DNA of 64,000 nt, taken from Phalacrocorax aristotelis. Taxonomy: Eukaryota > Chordata > Aves > Suliformes > Phalacrocoracidae. The stretch is from positions 104,487,463-104,551,462 of the forward strand of contig NC_134277.1 of assembly GCF_949628215.1 (NCBI RefSeq), given 5' to 3'. A program made the position numbers and the translations under genes. The notes beneath the pieces are model-generated. The model saw only the letters and a program-made list of their open reading frames with translations, did no database searches and was not told the DNA's origin. Below are positions 10,701 through 25,700 of the stretch, piece after piece (position 1 is the stretch's first letter; each line of letters begins with the position of its first letter).

Positions 10701-13700
10701 TAACACTTATCTCCCAGAGTTGCGAGTATTTTAGCAGGGGAAAAATCTGAAATGAGACTATAACTTTGTTTAAAATATGATTCTGTTTTGTAGTCAAGGG
10801 AGTTCTTTTAGAGCCCTGTCTGTTTTTGAGAAAGTTTCAAGGTATTGTTTTATTCGATACCTTTTAGTAGCTTAGCAAACTTGGATGGCTCAAAAACATC
10901 TCTGGAGTCATGTTGCAAAGCAGAAGATTAATCAGTGAGCTTGACTTGCTGCAGGGGCCTATCTGGAGCGTGATTATGGTGGCCACAGTGGTGCAGCTGT
11001 CTAACATTAATAGATCTCTACCAGATTCAAAGTGATTTGGTGGTGTGGCACTATTCCCTTTTGACTACTGGGAGAGATTAATCATAGGAGAGACACCTAG
11101 GGGTTTAAATAATGGGTTTTAATACCTGGTTTCAGGTATTTTGACTTGGAGATCATTGTCTAAATTTGTGAACTGAGTTACCATGTGACGTATTCCCTCA
11201 ATCCTCAGCTGAGATGTGGTGTCTACATGTGCATGATATGTGTATTTCTTCATTTTGTGATGATGTGGCTCCTAACAGCTTTTCTTTCTTAGAAATAGGT
11301 CAAGGAGCTTTGCTGCTAGGCCTGGGGAATGTTCTGAAACTGCAAATGCTGTAATTAAAAGTCTGCGTTTGACACCTTCCATAAAACCGAAACCTAATTT
11401 GTGCATTGAGAGGTGAGTAGGACTTTACTTTAAGGGTAAGAGTTGAAGACCCCTAGCAGACTAGAAGCCATTTTTTGACTGCCTGCTATTATTACGTTCA
11501 AACCTTGGAGATTTTGATGTCAGATGTTCTACGCTGAAAAGAAAAGATTTGCTTTCCTGGCCTGCTTTGTGATCCTGTGTTGACCGTCTTATGTTTTCTG
11601 GCATGGTTCTCCCTCGCTTCCTTTTCTAAGTTCGTATGAAGTGTGTAAGTTTTCCAAGTTGTATGAAGCCTTTAGCAAATCAGGGACCGTGTTGTTCCTT
11701 GAGAGTAAAAATTGTTACTGTACTACTTCAATAAAAGCCAGTTTGGAATTAAACTTCTGATATTCTCTTGATGCTTGTTGCTTTGTATAGAGAGGCTTAG
11801 GATGGTGGAGTGGGATGAGAGGGGAGGAATAAAGTGGCTGCTGCATATTTGCTGCAAGGTGAATGTTTCAATCCCTGTTTGACAGTGAAAGGGCACTTTC
11901 AGTATAATCGTAACTTGCTTTCTTCTTGAAAATTAGTTACGTTTCTACTAAAACCATCTGTGAATATGTTACATGAAAGATTAATTAATTTTCTTTGTTT
12001 TATACATCTTACAGCTTCCTGTGTAGTCATTTCTCTGTTCTGCATTGTATGGCCAGTTCAATCCCTTATGCTCTTTGTTAGGTGGGAAAGACAGGAGAAA
12101 AAAGAAAAAAAAAATCCTATCAGCTTCCCTCAAAGAAAAAATAATACAGTTTTTAAAACTACTGTTGAGAATCCTAGATCAAGCGTATTAGCTAATTTAG
12201 AGCTTTTTAAGGGATCATTTCTAAATTCTCACTGGAATAAATGCACAAACTGCTTTGGCCTTACAGTGTTTGAGTTATTTTACATAATAACCATGGAAGT
12301 TTTGACACAGTTGCCCTATGTGAGTGCAACTAAGATTCTGAGTTTTAATACAAACCTTGGAGTATTGGTATTATTATAATTCTATGCTTGAAAGCTATAT
12401 GCTTCTGGAGTAAAGTGTTATAAATCAGCAGCTGCTGTAAATGACACGATAGTAAATGGGCAAGAGACACAGCTGTGGTGTTGACTTTCACAGCAGCTTC
12501 TATTTTCAGTGGTGATTTCAATGTTACCATACTTTCATGTGCCAAAAGTTAGAGTATAAAATAAATCTTTTTTTTAAACTCTGTGCAGTTACTGGGTACT
12601 ACTTGAAGGGTATGAGGTTTCTGTCTGTTAATACAGAAATCATGGTGACTCAGCTCCAGGTTATGTTGAGCTTGTTGCACCTGCATTTCAGGCAGCCTTA
12701 CCGAAGCACAGAAACATTAATGTTCTCAAGATACCACTCAGCTCTTAGTTTAAAGTTCACATCTTTCTGTTGATGTAAATGAAAACTGTGTGAGACCCCT
12801 GAGCACACGTGGTTTGAAGACTTTGATGAGGTAGAGCATGATCTTACTGTTTGACTAAGACATTTCTGTCCTGGTGCATCCTGAGACCTGACACCACAGT
12901 CAGGAGGAGAGTGAGTGAAGCAGTTCTGGCAAATACTGGTGGTTATTGACTAAGTGTTAAAATCATGGTACAAGCAGCGAGAAACTGAAGTTGAACAAGA
13001 TAGTTTCATGTGAAACTAGTATAAAGTTAACAAAGTTCAATCAATGAAAATACAAACCCATAACTACTTATGTTTTTTTATGTTGTTCATTTTTTGTTAT
13101 GATATATGTATATATACATCATTATGTTATGATATATATTATATATGTCATGAATATGTATGAAATCTGTATAATTCACGTAATTGCACTGTGTCACTTG
13201 AATAGGTTGTAGTGAATTGTTTTAAGCAAATGTTTTAGATCAGAGTGACAAATCAGAAACAAAGGTCTGCAAATAAACTCTTCAGGTGAGTTTTGATTTG
13301 TGCGTTTATAAGCTGGTAGTTTCTATCTTCTTTGTTTTGGTCTGGTTTGGGATTAAAATTGTTTGCCATTGTCATTTCTGGGGTTTGCAGGCAAGTCTAA
13401 TGGTATTTCTCTTTCTCTTGTTTTCCAGCATGCCATCAGAAATGCTGATGAAGATACTTTCCTATTTGGATCCTGTGTCCCTGTTGTGTGTTGGTTGTGT
13501 GAATAAGCTCTTCTATCATCTGGCCAGTGACAAGTAAGGAAGAGGGAAGCATAAGTGCTAGTCCTAACTGTGCAGCAGTTGAGTTTACCTGAGTTATGAG
13601 TCTTTCTAACTTAGTTTCACTGATGTCGGAGCACAGATGCATGTGCCTACTGGCAATTACTTTGATGAAAACGGACAGCATAGCTCACAGTGCAACAGGT

Positions 13701-16700
13701 TGTATGGAATTCTAGCTGTGCAAGCCCTGTTAAGTTTAATGGGAGTTACGAGGCTAAAACTAAATACGGAGTTTTGAAATTTTGCTATTGGCATTTATTT
13801 TCTTGTAAAATTTGCATATATATGTATTCACAGGCACCTGCACAGGATTTTTGGTTCAGGCAATCCTTAGTGGTGTATAGTAGTGGTATTGTTTTTTCAG
13901 GATTCTCCTGCATTCGTGTTATTTAAATGAGGAAATGTCTTCCTGTGTAGGAAGTTGCAGCATCTGGTATTCATCCATTTCTCACTTATTTGCCAGAACT
14001 TGTACAGTGAATCAGTTAACATTGGCACCGACACCTTTAGAACTGATGACTTTAAAGGGAAGGCAATAATCCAGATTTTTTTTTTTGAGGCTGTCAGCAG
14101 GTGCATGTAGGTAAAAATGGCGTGGTTGACACAAATTATATATCTTAATATGCATTTTCCACTTCAGGATAGTAAGGTAGGATAAAATCATTGTGGCTGT
14201 TAAGGGAAGCTGATTCATCTGTCTCCATCTCAACAATGTCTATCACCATTTTCTAATCTCGACAGAGATTACTGTGTATACTCAAATGGGATTTGAGAGA
14301 GAGATACTTTCCCTTCTGTAGGAGACTGGTTCAGTGGGACCAGGTCACTGCTTCCCACTGGATTTCCATGGACCTTCCTGAGTCCCTAAATCTTGTGGTG
14401 AATTAACAGACATTTTAATTGAAGTCCCTGTATACCTCTCTGACAAATCTGATCTTGGTTTTAGGCAGAGTATCTTTTTGAGGATATTTCTGCTGTTCTG
14501 GTGTACAGGATACTGTCCTTCATGCAACAGGGCCATCAGTCTTTCATCGTGATGTATCTGTGCTGCCTAATGCTGTGCTTTGTCTTTGAGCTCTTCAGTT
14601 AATGCCTGCACTTTAACAGTTCCTTGGCTGTGATGTCTTCAATGTAACTGTTGAAGGCAAGGAAATGCTTCTGACCCCCCTTTCTGCATCCCCCTTGTCC
14701 CAGCATGTGGTATTACTCCAGCCTTCCTGCTGTGCAGCATGGGAAGCTCACATAGATGGTCTGTCTGAAAGCCTGAGGGTTTTGATCACCAGCAGGAAGT
14801 GCTTGTATAAGAAGAGGAAGTGAGAAGCCGGAGCACAGGGGGAGATCTTTTTGCCTTACCCAGATCTTATTGCCATTGTGGTTAAGGGATGACTGAGAAT
14901 GGTGCGTGTCTGATTGAGGCATTTGAGTTAGTAGTAAGAGGTTGGGTTAGCTTGTTATAACTGTTGTAACAACGTCCAAAAAGAGGCCTTGAGGTGAATA
15001 TTATACTTAACACTTTGAGGCGAAAGTGACACGTATTCAGCTGTGAAAGAGGCAAATTCATGATTCCCTGTTCAATGCCTTTTTGATTTGTGTGCCCTGA
15101 ATTCTTCAGAAGTCAGAGGCAGAATCAGAATCCTGTTCTGAAGATTCCTCATGAAGGGGCAATGATAAGTCCCTAAACACCAGTGATTCCAAGTCGCCCT
15201 TTTTTTCTCCTCTGCCTCCCTGCCCTGACTGAATTTTTGAGCTTTGGGAACTGATCTCTCATCTGCTGGCACAATGCTGTTTTGCGAAAGGAAGAAGCAA
15301 AATATGTAACTGAGAGTGAGGAGAAGAGTGGTAGGTGTTGGTGGCAAGTCTGTCTTCATTCAGCTTATATTGCCTGAGAATGTACCCTCAAAATGCAGGA
15401 AATGCCTACCCTGTCTTCAGCATCATGCAGCCAGATGCTGAGTATCTCTCCCCATTCAAGAAAGGATGTCTGTCTTGGGAAGGGGTTTCTAGTTAACAGG
15501 AGGTTGTTATAGGAGGACATCTTACTGGACTTTTTAGGCTGAATAAGACCAGTTGGACGATACACAGCTTAATTTCACCTCATGATGGTGTGTGAAGGAC
15601 ATCGCTTCTTTGTTTTCATCATCCCACAACTCTTAGCTGGTTTGGAGTTAAATAAGAATTTCTCCCTCCATCAGAAATGGTTTATGCTATCTGATAACTG
15701 AGTTGTCTTTTCTTTGTGGTCTCAGAATTGAAGTATCTTAAGTCTTTGTTTTACTTATAGGGTTGCTCTTCATGTTCTGCCCCCTGCCTCGATTTTGGTG
15801 AAAGGAAAGTTGGAAGCTCATGTTGACTGTGAATCCCCCTTTACCAGTCATAGAAGCTTATGGGTCTGTGGGTTTTAAACAGGTTTGACTCAAAAAAATG
15901 GCAGTGGGAGATTGCACATATATCTGCAGAGCAGCAGGCTGGAAGGTGTTTGCAAAATTCCAGAGTATGTTTGGATCCATAACAAAGAGCCTGGCTCTCG
16001 GCATGTAGCACGTGGGGACTTATTCTCAGCAGCTGATGAAGTAAGAGTGGTTTTTATTGGTAGGAGGCTGTGTGGGATGGATTCAGTCCTTGAATGCTGT
16101 AATGCTTTAAGGAGGAGAAAAATGCATTGCAAAGCACGTTAATGTAAGTTTGCCTGGGGATAAGCGAGGACTGGTAGAGGTAATCTTGTTGATAAATGGT
16201 AGCAAATTTCTCTTGAGAATTTGTTTCTGTTGCTATTCATTTTCTTCAGTGCAGTTATGTAGGCTGTGTGGCTAGAACTTTAAAATTAGAAAATTTATTG
16301 GAAACCTTTATTCACAGATTGTTGTTTGAATTTTTGTAACTTCTTGCACTCAGTATTCCCTGAACTGTCCTAGAGATACTGGGGGGGGTGGAGGGCAGAA
16401 ATGTGACCTCATATTTTTCCAAAGAGGAAAGAGATGAACCCGTTATTCCTGTTGCATGTTTCTTTCACCTCTTCAAAAAGTCATCTAGTCTCTGAGCTTT
16501 TCAGAAGAGAGTGCAGAAGGGATTGACATGACAGTGGTACCACCACCAAACATTGGTGATTCTGTCTTCCTCCATTCCACTTTCAGCTGGATCTGTGTGA
16601 AAAACCTGAGGGGTCCAGATTGTTTTTGTTGAGCTGTTGGAAGGTAAAAAAGGGGAAAGCCGTACAACTGTGCCTTTCCATTTTCTTGACTAGTACCTAG

Positions 16701-19700
16701 GAGGCTACAGTTTCTGGTCTTCTAGAAACTTAGATCAAACCCAGTTTGCTGATAAACTAGGACTTTATATTTTTGTGCCAACATTATGCTCAGTGGTAGC
16801 TGGGACATCCATGTAAGAATAATTAAGTAACTATTCTTGAAGTTTATGTGGTTTTCCTCTTTGTTCTTTTATTTTCAGTGGAATCTGGCTGAAAATCTAT
16901 TCCAGTTGTTTTCATCCAAAAAGGACAATTTGGAAAATGAAGTCTGAACAAACAGAAACTGTTTGCTTGGGCAGTGCTGCTCTACATGATAGAGAGCCTG
17001 GGTACTGGAAGAAAGAATACATCTTCAAACAAATAGCTGCTGTCAAAACTAGAGTAATGCGACTCGTTAAACCTGTAGATCCTTATACAGGTCTTCCATG
17101 TAAAAACAAAGAAGCTATGAAGTAAGCAATGCCTTGTCACAGAAAATGTTTACTCGAGAAAAATGTACAGAATATTAATGGCTTTGGAAACACTGGGGGG
17201 GATATGGAAATAGAGCTATAAAATGTATGTCATAATGGGAGGATGCTATGATAGCCTAAAAATGACCTAGCCTGAGAAACATAAGTAGCAGTTAGTAGAA
17301 ATGTGAAAATTCTGTTGGAAGTATAGTTTAAGTTTTGTCCATTTGAGAATCTTTTTTTTTTAAACACCCCTCTCCCCTTTCAATTTCTAAATAACAGAGC
17401 CTCTGGCTTGAGTTGGATAATTGTTCTAAAGGACAGAAATGGAAAGGAATATGTAACGGAGAAGGCAAACCTATCATTTAAGGACACATCTGTCACAATA
17501 CTTTGGTATAGTACAAATTGGCCATGCCTAGACATCCTGTCAACCATAAAACTATTTGGAGTTACACCATTGCTTCCTGACCAAAGCAGAGCTGCCAGCA
17601 AGAATGGGTGAGTTTTAACATAGGATTTTTGAGCGGGTTTTGGTGTAAATGGTTGATAATGTGTCTGTAGGAGCTATCCAGCCTTGGTTTGACCTAACAG
17701 GTTAATTCTTTCTTAGAAAGCCTCTCTGTAGCATTTCTTCCAAAGCCTGTGTCCTTTTCTTCAATGATACAGCTTTTTTAGCCAGAAATAAATACAGTTC
17801 AGCAAGCTATGACATTAATTCGTAGGTTAATGTAGCTTCTAGCATGCAAGATGCAAGCTGATAGGTCCTGCCTTGGAGAGCTGAATCTAAGGCATAGATA
17901 CAAATAAGCATGAAACAAACATGTAAATCTAGGAGAATTTAATGTGAGACATTTAGATTGGAACAGTTCATCAATGTTTATGTGGCTTCGCTCAGGCAAT
18001 CAACATTACTAACATTTATTTTTTTCTATCTGATAGGTGTGTTTGTGAATTTAAGGAACTTGGTGTTTGGTTGCATGTGCATGCATATAAAAAAAAAAAG
18101 TCCACAGCACAATGTGGGATAGCTGTTGTTTTGTAGCTTAAGTGTGTACAGTATTTTTCTGGCATTATAATTTGAGAAAAGGTGTTTAAATTAAAGGTGT
18201 GTATTTGAGGTGTGTATCTATTTGGTTGCTGTCAAAGAGTTTTCCACGTCTCTGCCTTCTGTGTCATTTTGGTATGTGCAGTATCAGCTACATGCTTCTT
18301 ACGCAAACTCCCTAGAAGTAGAGCTCTGAAAAGAGAGAGTTGTTCACCTACAAAAAACATGGTTCCTCCAACAGAAGCAAAATATTTGCCTAAAAAAATT
18401 AAGAGAAGCCTTTTGTGTAAAGTCAGCTAAACACGTCTTGCAGTGAAATTATGTGGGAAATGTAGTTGTTTTACCAAGATCATGATTTGTATGTAGAGCA
18501 TAGTAAAAGAAAACTTGAAGGCAAGTAGTGTATTTATTTCACAGAATCATGAGTTGTTAAAGCTTGTGAATATATGTGAAGGTAATGAGGTCTCAAATAT
18601 CAGAATGTTACTCAGAATGTTAAGACTATAAGGAGCTAGTGCAGGGATTTCAGGAAAGTCCCTGTATTTATACCAGCCTGACTGACTTAAGGATGGAAAG
18701 GGTTGACATCCCACCCCTGCCCCAAATCTTAGAGTTCAAGGTAATGTGATGAAGTTCTTGTCAGTTGCTGTCTTCCTAGCAGTGTGTTGTGGTAGGCGAT
18801 ACTACTGTGGTACTACTGGGAAATAATCTAGGAACAGTTTTAAATAAGAGCCTAAGTTTGTGAAGGGTTGTAGAAGGAGTTACTTCTCCATTCTGAAGAG
18901 GTAACGCAGACTCTGTTCTTTTTTATGCATCATTAGCCAATAAGAACACCTGTGAAGTATGAACTCTAGTTAAAGGGTGTTACGGAGCTAAGTCGCTTCA
19001 AATGTGGAAATAATTTTTTAAAAACGGAATGCTTCCTTTAACAGAAGCTTTTAATTTATTACATGTACAGTTTGAACCTTTCCTTGGAATTTTGCTTCTG
19101 TGGAGGAAGAATTTACCTTCTTAGTAGCTTGCTTCATACTGACAAATGTTCAGTGATTCTATCCAGTACAAACATAGTATTAAAAACAAATGATAAAGTA
19201 ATTCTGTGGCTATTTTGAAATATTGGGCAAGTATATAAGTTTTTCTTCTTTTTTAAGTAGTATATTAGGCCACCCTATGGTGGCTTTTGTTTCTTGTTTA
19301 GTGTTGAGATCCTGCTAGTGTGCTGTAGTTGTTCAGAAGTAAAGTTTATGGCTGTGCATGCTGAATGCTTTCGAAACTGTTTTCATTGTGCTGTTGGTCA
19401 GACTTAAGAGTTAAAAATGAATTTAGGCTGAACTTTTACATAAATAAGGAGACATCGTCTTGTTGCTACATTCTGTATGTTCTTTTCAAAGACCTCGTCG
19501 ACGTTCCTTAATTGCTGAATACCATCTTGCTAACCTGACTGGAAATAGTGCAGCAGTTGGTGCTGATAAACTTGTCCAGCTCTTCAGTCTGAATCCAGGA
19601 CTCTTAGTAGGACTTTGGAAGGTAAGATAACTTTTTGTTTCAATATTTTATCATGACTTGAAGAAACAGGCTCTTTTGCCTTGTAGTTTTTTGAGAGTTG

Positions 19701-22700
19701 TTTTTGCTGCTGTTTTTTGTTTTGGGTTTTTTTTCCATCTTCCTTCTTTTCTTTGGATTTTGAAAGATCTTGTCTAAACTAACAAGAAGAAAATACAGGT
19801 AGGGACAGCTAGTTGATGATTTATTGTATTCTAAAGATCTGTTGCAGGAGGATCTGTACTTTTAAAAAAAAATCCACCTCTAATTAAAAGAACAGTTCTG
19901 TATCATAGTATATTAGATACTGTACTGATCTTATTTCTGTATTCAGTTGTATTTGTTTTGCAGTCTACACATGCCAAAGTTTTATATCCTAAAGACATTT
20001 TAAATAGAATGGTTTGAGGAGAGATGTGCTTCTTTCCCTGACTCATGCCTTGCCCTGTCCCCATCACTCAAAGTGATAAATTCCTGCAAGGCAACTTCGC
20101 TAGTTGTTTCCTTTAATCTACACCACCAGGTAGTTGTATCCTGCTTCAGCAGTAGGAGCACTGTAAATCGTGCCCTTTTGGGGATATCCAGTTCTTGGTA
20201 TTAAGTGTCTAAGTTGAGGGGTCAGTCTCTGTAGGCTGCGTGTAGAGATGAATGTTATTAGAGAGCAGTGCAGAATATCTGAAGTAGGCTTCTCTAAAGG
20301 AATCGGCATCTTTGCACTGAATACATGGAAACCTAGGTGCCTGCCTGAAGTTGCATACTGTTAGGTGCTGTGGAAGCCTATGTCAGGTGTTCTGCTCTTG
20401 GACTGAATTCAGAGGTGGCAGCCCTTCCTTCCTCCCCCAGCCGTGTTAATAACATAGACTTACATTATTTGGCACTGGCAAGGAACTTCCCTCAGGGAGC
20501 CTATGAACAGTTGCTCTAAGCTGCATCTTGTTTCCAGCTGGAAACTCTTGCTACCTCAAATATACACAATCACTAGAGGAATTGTTTAAAACCAAATAAG
20601 GAATATTTGTTTCAATCTTCTTATATAGGTGTCCATCTCCTAGGAAATTTGAGACTGGCTGACTTGCACAAGCCTATTATGGGTTGTCTCAATCTATGAA
20701 AAGCTCTGATAAGTGAAGAGCCGGTTCTTTTGTATCTTCAGAAGTTTAGTAGATTGGTGGTGGTGTCCCTGTGGTCTTGCTAGTGTGTTACCCCTTCCCA
20801 TGCTTGGAAAGAGAACTCTTCCAGCACCTGAAGTGCTGGTTCAGTCATAACCATGTTCCACAAGTTGGTAAGCATCGAGTGCCTCACTCTAGTGTATTTT
20901 TCCTACTTACTTTTCTGAACAGCTGTTCTTATTCTCTGTGTGGGTAGAGTAACATTAAACTGTAGATGGGTGTAATAAGCGTAAACGCCACACATCTTGG
21001 TTTTTTATGCATAGCTGCATAACAGAGATTGTTGATGCTAGTAGTTTTGACAACCAAGGACAGGTTATATGGGCCTTCTGATATTTGGATAAAGAAAGAC
21101 TGAGAGACTCTGTGACTGATAAATCTCTGTCATTATGTATTTCACAGCTGTAATTTTGCACTACAAAATTACAGGAGTAGCTAAAAAAACCCAAAACTGT
21201 TCAAGTAGGGGCTATCATTTTCTGTTTGGTAACTCAGAGAAAGCCTGCTTTTCAGGACAGTAATAGGCTGCTGGCAGTGAATAATTTTGCTATTGACTTA
21301 TGTGTCTGCAAACGTAGGACTTAAAAATGCATTTTTTCTTTTGGGACAAAAAAAAAAAAGGCCTGAAGTCCTAGCATTCTGTGTTCTTGAAGTAGATAAA
21401 CTTTGGCTGTTTAGTCCTCAGTTCTCGCATTGACCTCTGAAGTTTTCTTTGAGCTATATAGGCCTATAGAAAGTATGTCTTAACTGTTTTCCCAAGAGTA
21501 TGTAACCTGGTGAAGATGTCTGGGGTTTTACTTTGAAATTCAATATTTCTATTGAATAATTCTGTATTCCTCACTCATGTTAGCCCTCTTTGCAAATAGT
21601 TCCTTACATATGAAAATAAGCTTGATGCATAGCTATTTAGTAGCTGGGAGTAAGGCCTGTTTCTCTTTTTAGATATCCAGTTTGAAGTAGTAAGTAGAAG
21701 CTACAGAAGTACAGTTCATGGATTCCTGCTGCTAACCTTTTCCCTGGCATAGCAAGTTTCCCTCCCTTTCCCCATAATATAGAAATGCTGTGATATTTTA
21801 CAGATATTCTGTACTCTTCTGAAAAGACAGTAGCAGTGTTAAAGCAAGCCAATATTAACATTATTACAGTAACTGGCAGAGTAATAAGCAACAGCATTTA
21901 TCTATGAATTTTAATGCTCGGGAAGACCTTTTGAAAAAAGTATTTCCAGTTGAAAATACATCTACTTTAATTAACTTTTCAGGAGAAAAATGAAATTGCT
22001 TTTGTTATGGCGAGTCTTCATTATCATCAACTTCTTGAGAGAAGCACTTTGGGTTCTGCTACTGTGTAAGTTTCAGTTTCTCCTTTGTGGGTAATAACGA
22101 TAACCTTTTGAATAAAGCTTTGAGTTTTACACTTAAAATTGGCTGCTGGTAAGAGGTTTATATTTAGGCAGTTATTAACTATTCTTGTTTAATATAAACA
22201 ATAGTTACAGTAGCTATATACAAAGCTGGAGAAGTATTTTCATACTAAAATGTTGCCATTGTTATGCTATTACGCAGATAATTTGGTCATACAAGTGTAT
22301 TAGCACTTGCTGGATTTAGAAAGTTAGAAATACACTGCCCATACTTTCTCCCTTTTCACAAGCAGTCCTTTTATTCCCTCATCCTTCTGAAAGACCTAGA
22401 AAAGAGGGAGACATTTTAGGAAGTAGGAGAATAATCTTCAGCTGTGTAAGAGGGGAGAAAAAATCTCTAGTAAGCTGGTAAGGTGCCTGCATTTATATTC
22501 CAGTCCTATTGAAAAACTAGCTGGATTTCCTATGAAGTATTTGTGTATGTGTATATTGCAGTGTATCATATACCTGTTTATACAATTTAAACTGTTTAAA
22601 AAGATTGCGTTTTTTAGCTTTGGAGAATGATTTTGGGTATTTATTTTCCCCTGAGCTCACCCCCTCAGCTTTCTGCTCAAATACTGTTGTACCTACTGGT

Positions 22701-25700
22701 AGTTTTATGTGCCGTCTATAACTTAGTATGGCTCTTTTCACACAGAAGATAAGACTTAACACCATCTCCCTTACTGCCAAATAGGATCCTATGTAGGAGC
22801 TGCTCAGCTGCCTCTGGGATTTGGGCTCTTCTGGTCATTTGTGTGCAGTAGGTTCCGTTTTAGGTTAGGCACAGAGAAAATGATTTAATAACTCCTTTTC
22901 CAGCAAAGTCTATAGCTAGTTGACTTTTGGATTTGAAGTTCAGCTGATGCCTTTTTTGTGTGTGTGTGTAAACAAATCCATATTTCGGAGTTTAACAGAT
23001 GTACCCTTTAAAGTTGACTGCCATATTTTCTGCCTTTGGCTAGGCTGGACAGCTAACTTTCAATTATTAGGCACTGCATTAGACAGCTTAAAAGAAGTAT
23101 GGTGAATTTTCAAAAGCATTAATAAAGAAGAAAAGTTGTATCTTCTAATATTTTTTTCTCGTTTTACAGCCTCTCGTAAGATGATAGTCTCAGCATAGGG
23201 CTATTTACTATTTCTCTTTCTGTTAAGTCAGTCCCCCTTGCTTAATTCTGTTACTATTATTTTTTTAAAGTCAATATGCCCTTCCACCTAACAAACCTAT
23301 ATTGGATGATGTTGACCCAGAATATGGACTGCATGACTACAGTCTACATCTTGATATGCATGGTGGAAGCTGCACCTACCTGTGTGGAACATTCAAGCGC
23401 CTCTCCTGCAGAAAAGGTAGAGTTGACAGAACAGTAATGTCTGTTTTTAAAATGGTCCCTGCTCTTATCTTTTCCTTCTTATATCCAATATCTCTGTTTC
23501 AAGGGGAGAAACTGAAATGGATTTTTAAGAATAAGCTATCTTTTTGTTCGTTGTGTGATTTCTTTATATCTGCATGGTGCATTGTGTGGTGCCGTAAGCT
23601 TGCTCTATATGAAGTCTGCCTGCTATTACATTGACATAGTGTCAGGCCTGAGATACAAGTTCTGCAGATTGTCAGGATATTTTTGTTTGGTTCAGTGCTG
23701 AGTTAATAATGCAGCGGCATGGCTTTTGGTGCAGGTTGATGTTCCTTCCACTTATATATTATAAGGGAGAGTAAGTTTGTCCTCATACATTTTTGAGACC
23801 TATTTCTGTAGAATTCTTCTCAAGTATACTTCAGGTGCATTAACAGATTAAATATTGAAATGTGTTTTTAGAAGATAGTGTGAATTTGAAGATTTATAGC
23901 TTTTATTTAGGTCAATTTAAGGTTGCCTATTCTGACATGCTTTCATTATGTAATAAACAATTTCAGTGATTGTTTTTAACTCTTCTGTTTCTTTTTTCAG
24001 TTTTTAGCATTTCTTTTAATAGACATGATTGGCTATCCTTGTCGTTCATGTACAGCCCGACTTAATTCTGCTAGGGTTTTGCAAAATGTATGAGTGATCT
24101 CTCTTTTGACTTAACTTCAGCACAGCCCTGCCTACGACTACACAGCTGCCTTTCTGTCAGCAGAGGTAGATTAAAATATTAAACTTAAACAATTAAACAC
24201 TGTAATTATTGCTCCCCAGTATTCTTCTGGTAACAGTACTAGTGAGCCTTCTGTTTATTTCAGAAAATACTGTTTTTGATTAAGACAGTAGAGGGCACTG
24301 TTATCAGGCTTGAGTGCTTGTTACAGTGATGGAACAAATTTCCCCATGACTTTTTTTTTTAATTTGTGTTTGATGACACCAAGATCTATCATTTAGACTG
24401 TAGCCTTGTGCACAGTGTGGAGTGTTGTAGCTCTTTGAACTTGAAGTATACATGTTTTTAGATTCCTGAAAAGCTCCGAGCTTGAAAAGAAGGAATACTT
24501 ATAAGGGTAAAACTTCAGTGAAATTCTATCTATATAGCAATAGCAATCTCTCCTGAGGTGGTGTTCAATACAGGAGTCTTCTTTATATTCTCAAAAAAAA
24601 ATTCTTCTGTAAATTGGCCAGCAGGTTAGGTTTTTGGGTTTTTTTTTGTGTGGGTTTTTTTGCCTTTCTTTTTTTTTTTAGGTAAATGTCATGTTTTATT
24701 TTCTAAAGTGAAAATTTTATGCTCCTAACAATACAGCTGTACAAGAGAAAGCAGTATGTTACACACTTTTCTTTGTTGGTATGACTTTTTGCCGATCAGA
24801 AGCTACTTCTGTTAAATATTAAGCTGATGTTTATGCAAATTGTAGCAATTATCCAGGAGCTACAGTTGTGATGCCATCTCACTTTGCTAGTTAGAGAATC
24901 TGTTTTATGGTCACGAATGTTTTCTGAACTGTTTTGGTTTTGTGTCCTTTAGCTGTGTGACAGCCGCTAGATTCTGCTCTCACAGGACATCAGCCAGCTG
25001 AAGCTGTGGTTCTGCAGGCAATAAGCTCATTTGTCATCTAGCCCCTTCCATGTTCTTGCACAATAATTTCTTTTTGGAAAATGCTTGATTTCCCCCATAA
25101 TTTGTGTTCAAAAATGATGTAGTGAGGCTGCTCATGGCTGGCTGCTGTCATATATCTTCACAGTAATTTGTTGTTTGCTTTGCTCTTTCTGGTAAAGATG
25201 GTGTTTCTGAATGTGGCCAGCAGTGTAGGTTTGTCCAGGCTGGTTGTATATGATGTTTTGCGCTTTGTTTTTCGGCTCCGTTCTAATGATACTCTTCGTC
25301 CCGTTCTCTGCGAGGGCTCTGAAGCATGGAGGTCTCCAACATAGTGAGAAGTATTGCTATTTCTTAAAATTCTCTACCCAATCCAGATTTATTTTAAATT
25401 AATGATGTAACATGCCAATGGCAGTTTCCACAGCCTGAGACACAGATCAGTTGTCAGGAATGATACTGGTGTTTTACTTACTTGTTTCCATTAGGAAGCT
25501 GTAGACACTCTTATGTTACCAGGGAATGCCCATGTTATTCTGCAAAATATCTGATTTACTTGTTCACATTTAGGTTTATTTTTGTCTGCTTTTTGTTAGT
25601 GTTCATTAATATTGTGGTTCATTTTGCTGCTCTATTTTCAATTCTTTCTGCAAAATCTTTAACATTAAATTTCAAAAGTTATATCACACTTCATTGAACC

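Noticed and set aside
11960-12379. 139-codon open frame in FBXO15 intron 2
   Set aside because: Hydrophobic, AT-driven composition, inside an intron, no homology and no matching splice context.
18536-18570. CACAGAATCATGAG as a possible minus-strand CR1 tail
   Set aside because: Only about 12 bases resemble the CR1 end, and no CR1 sequence follows.
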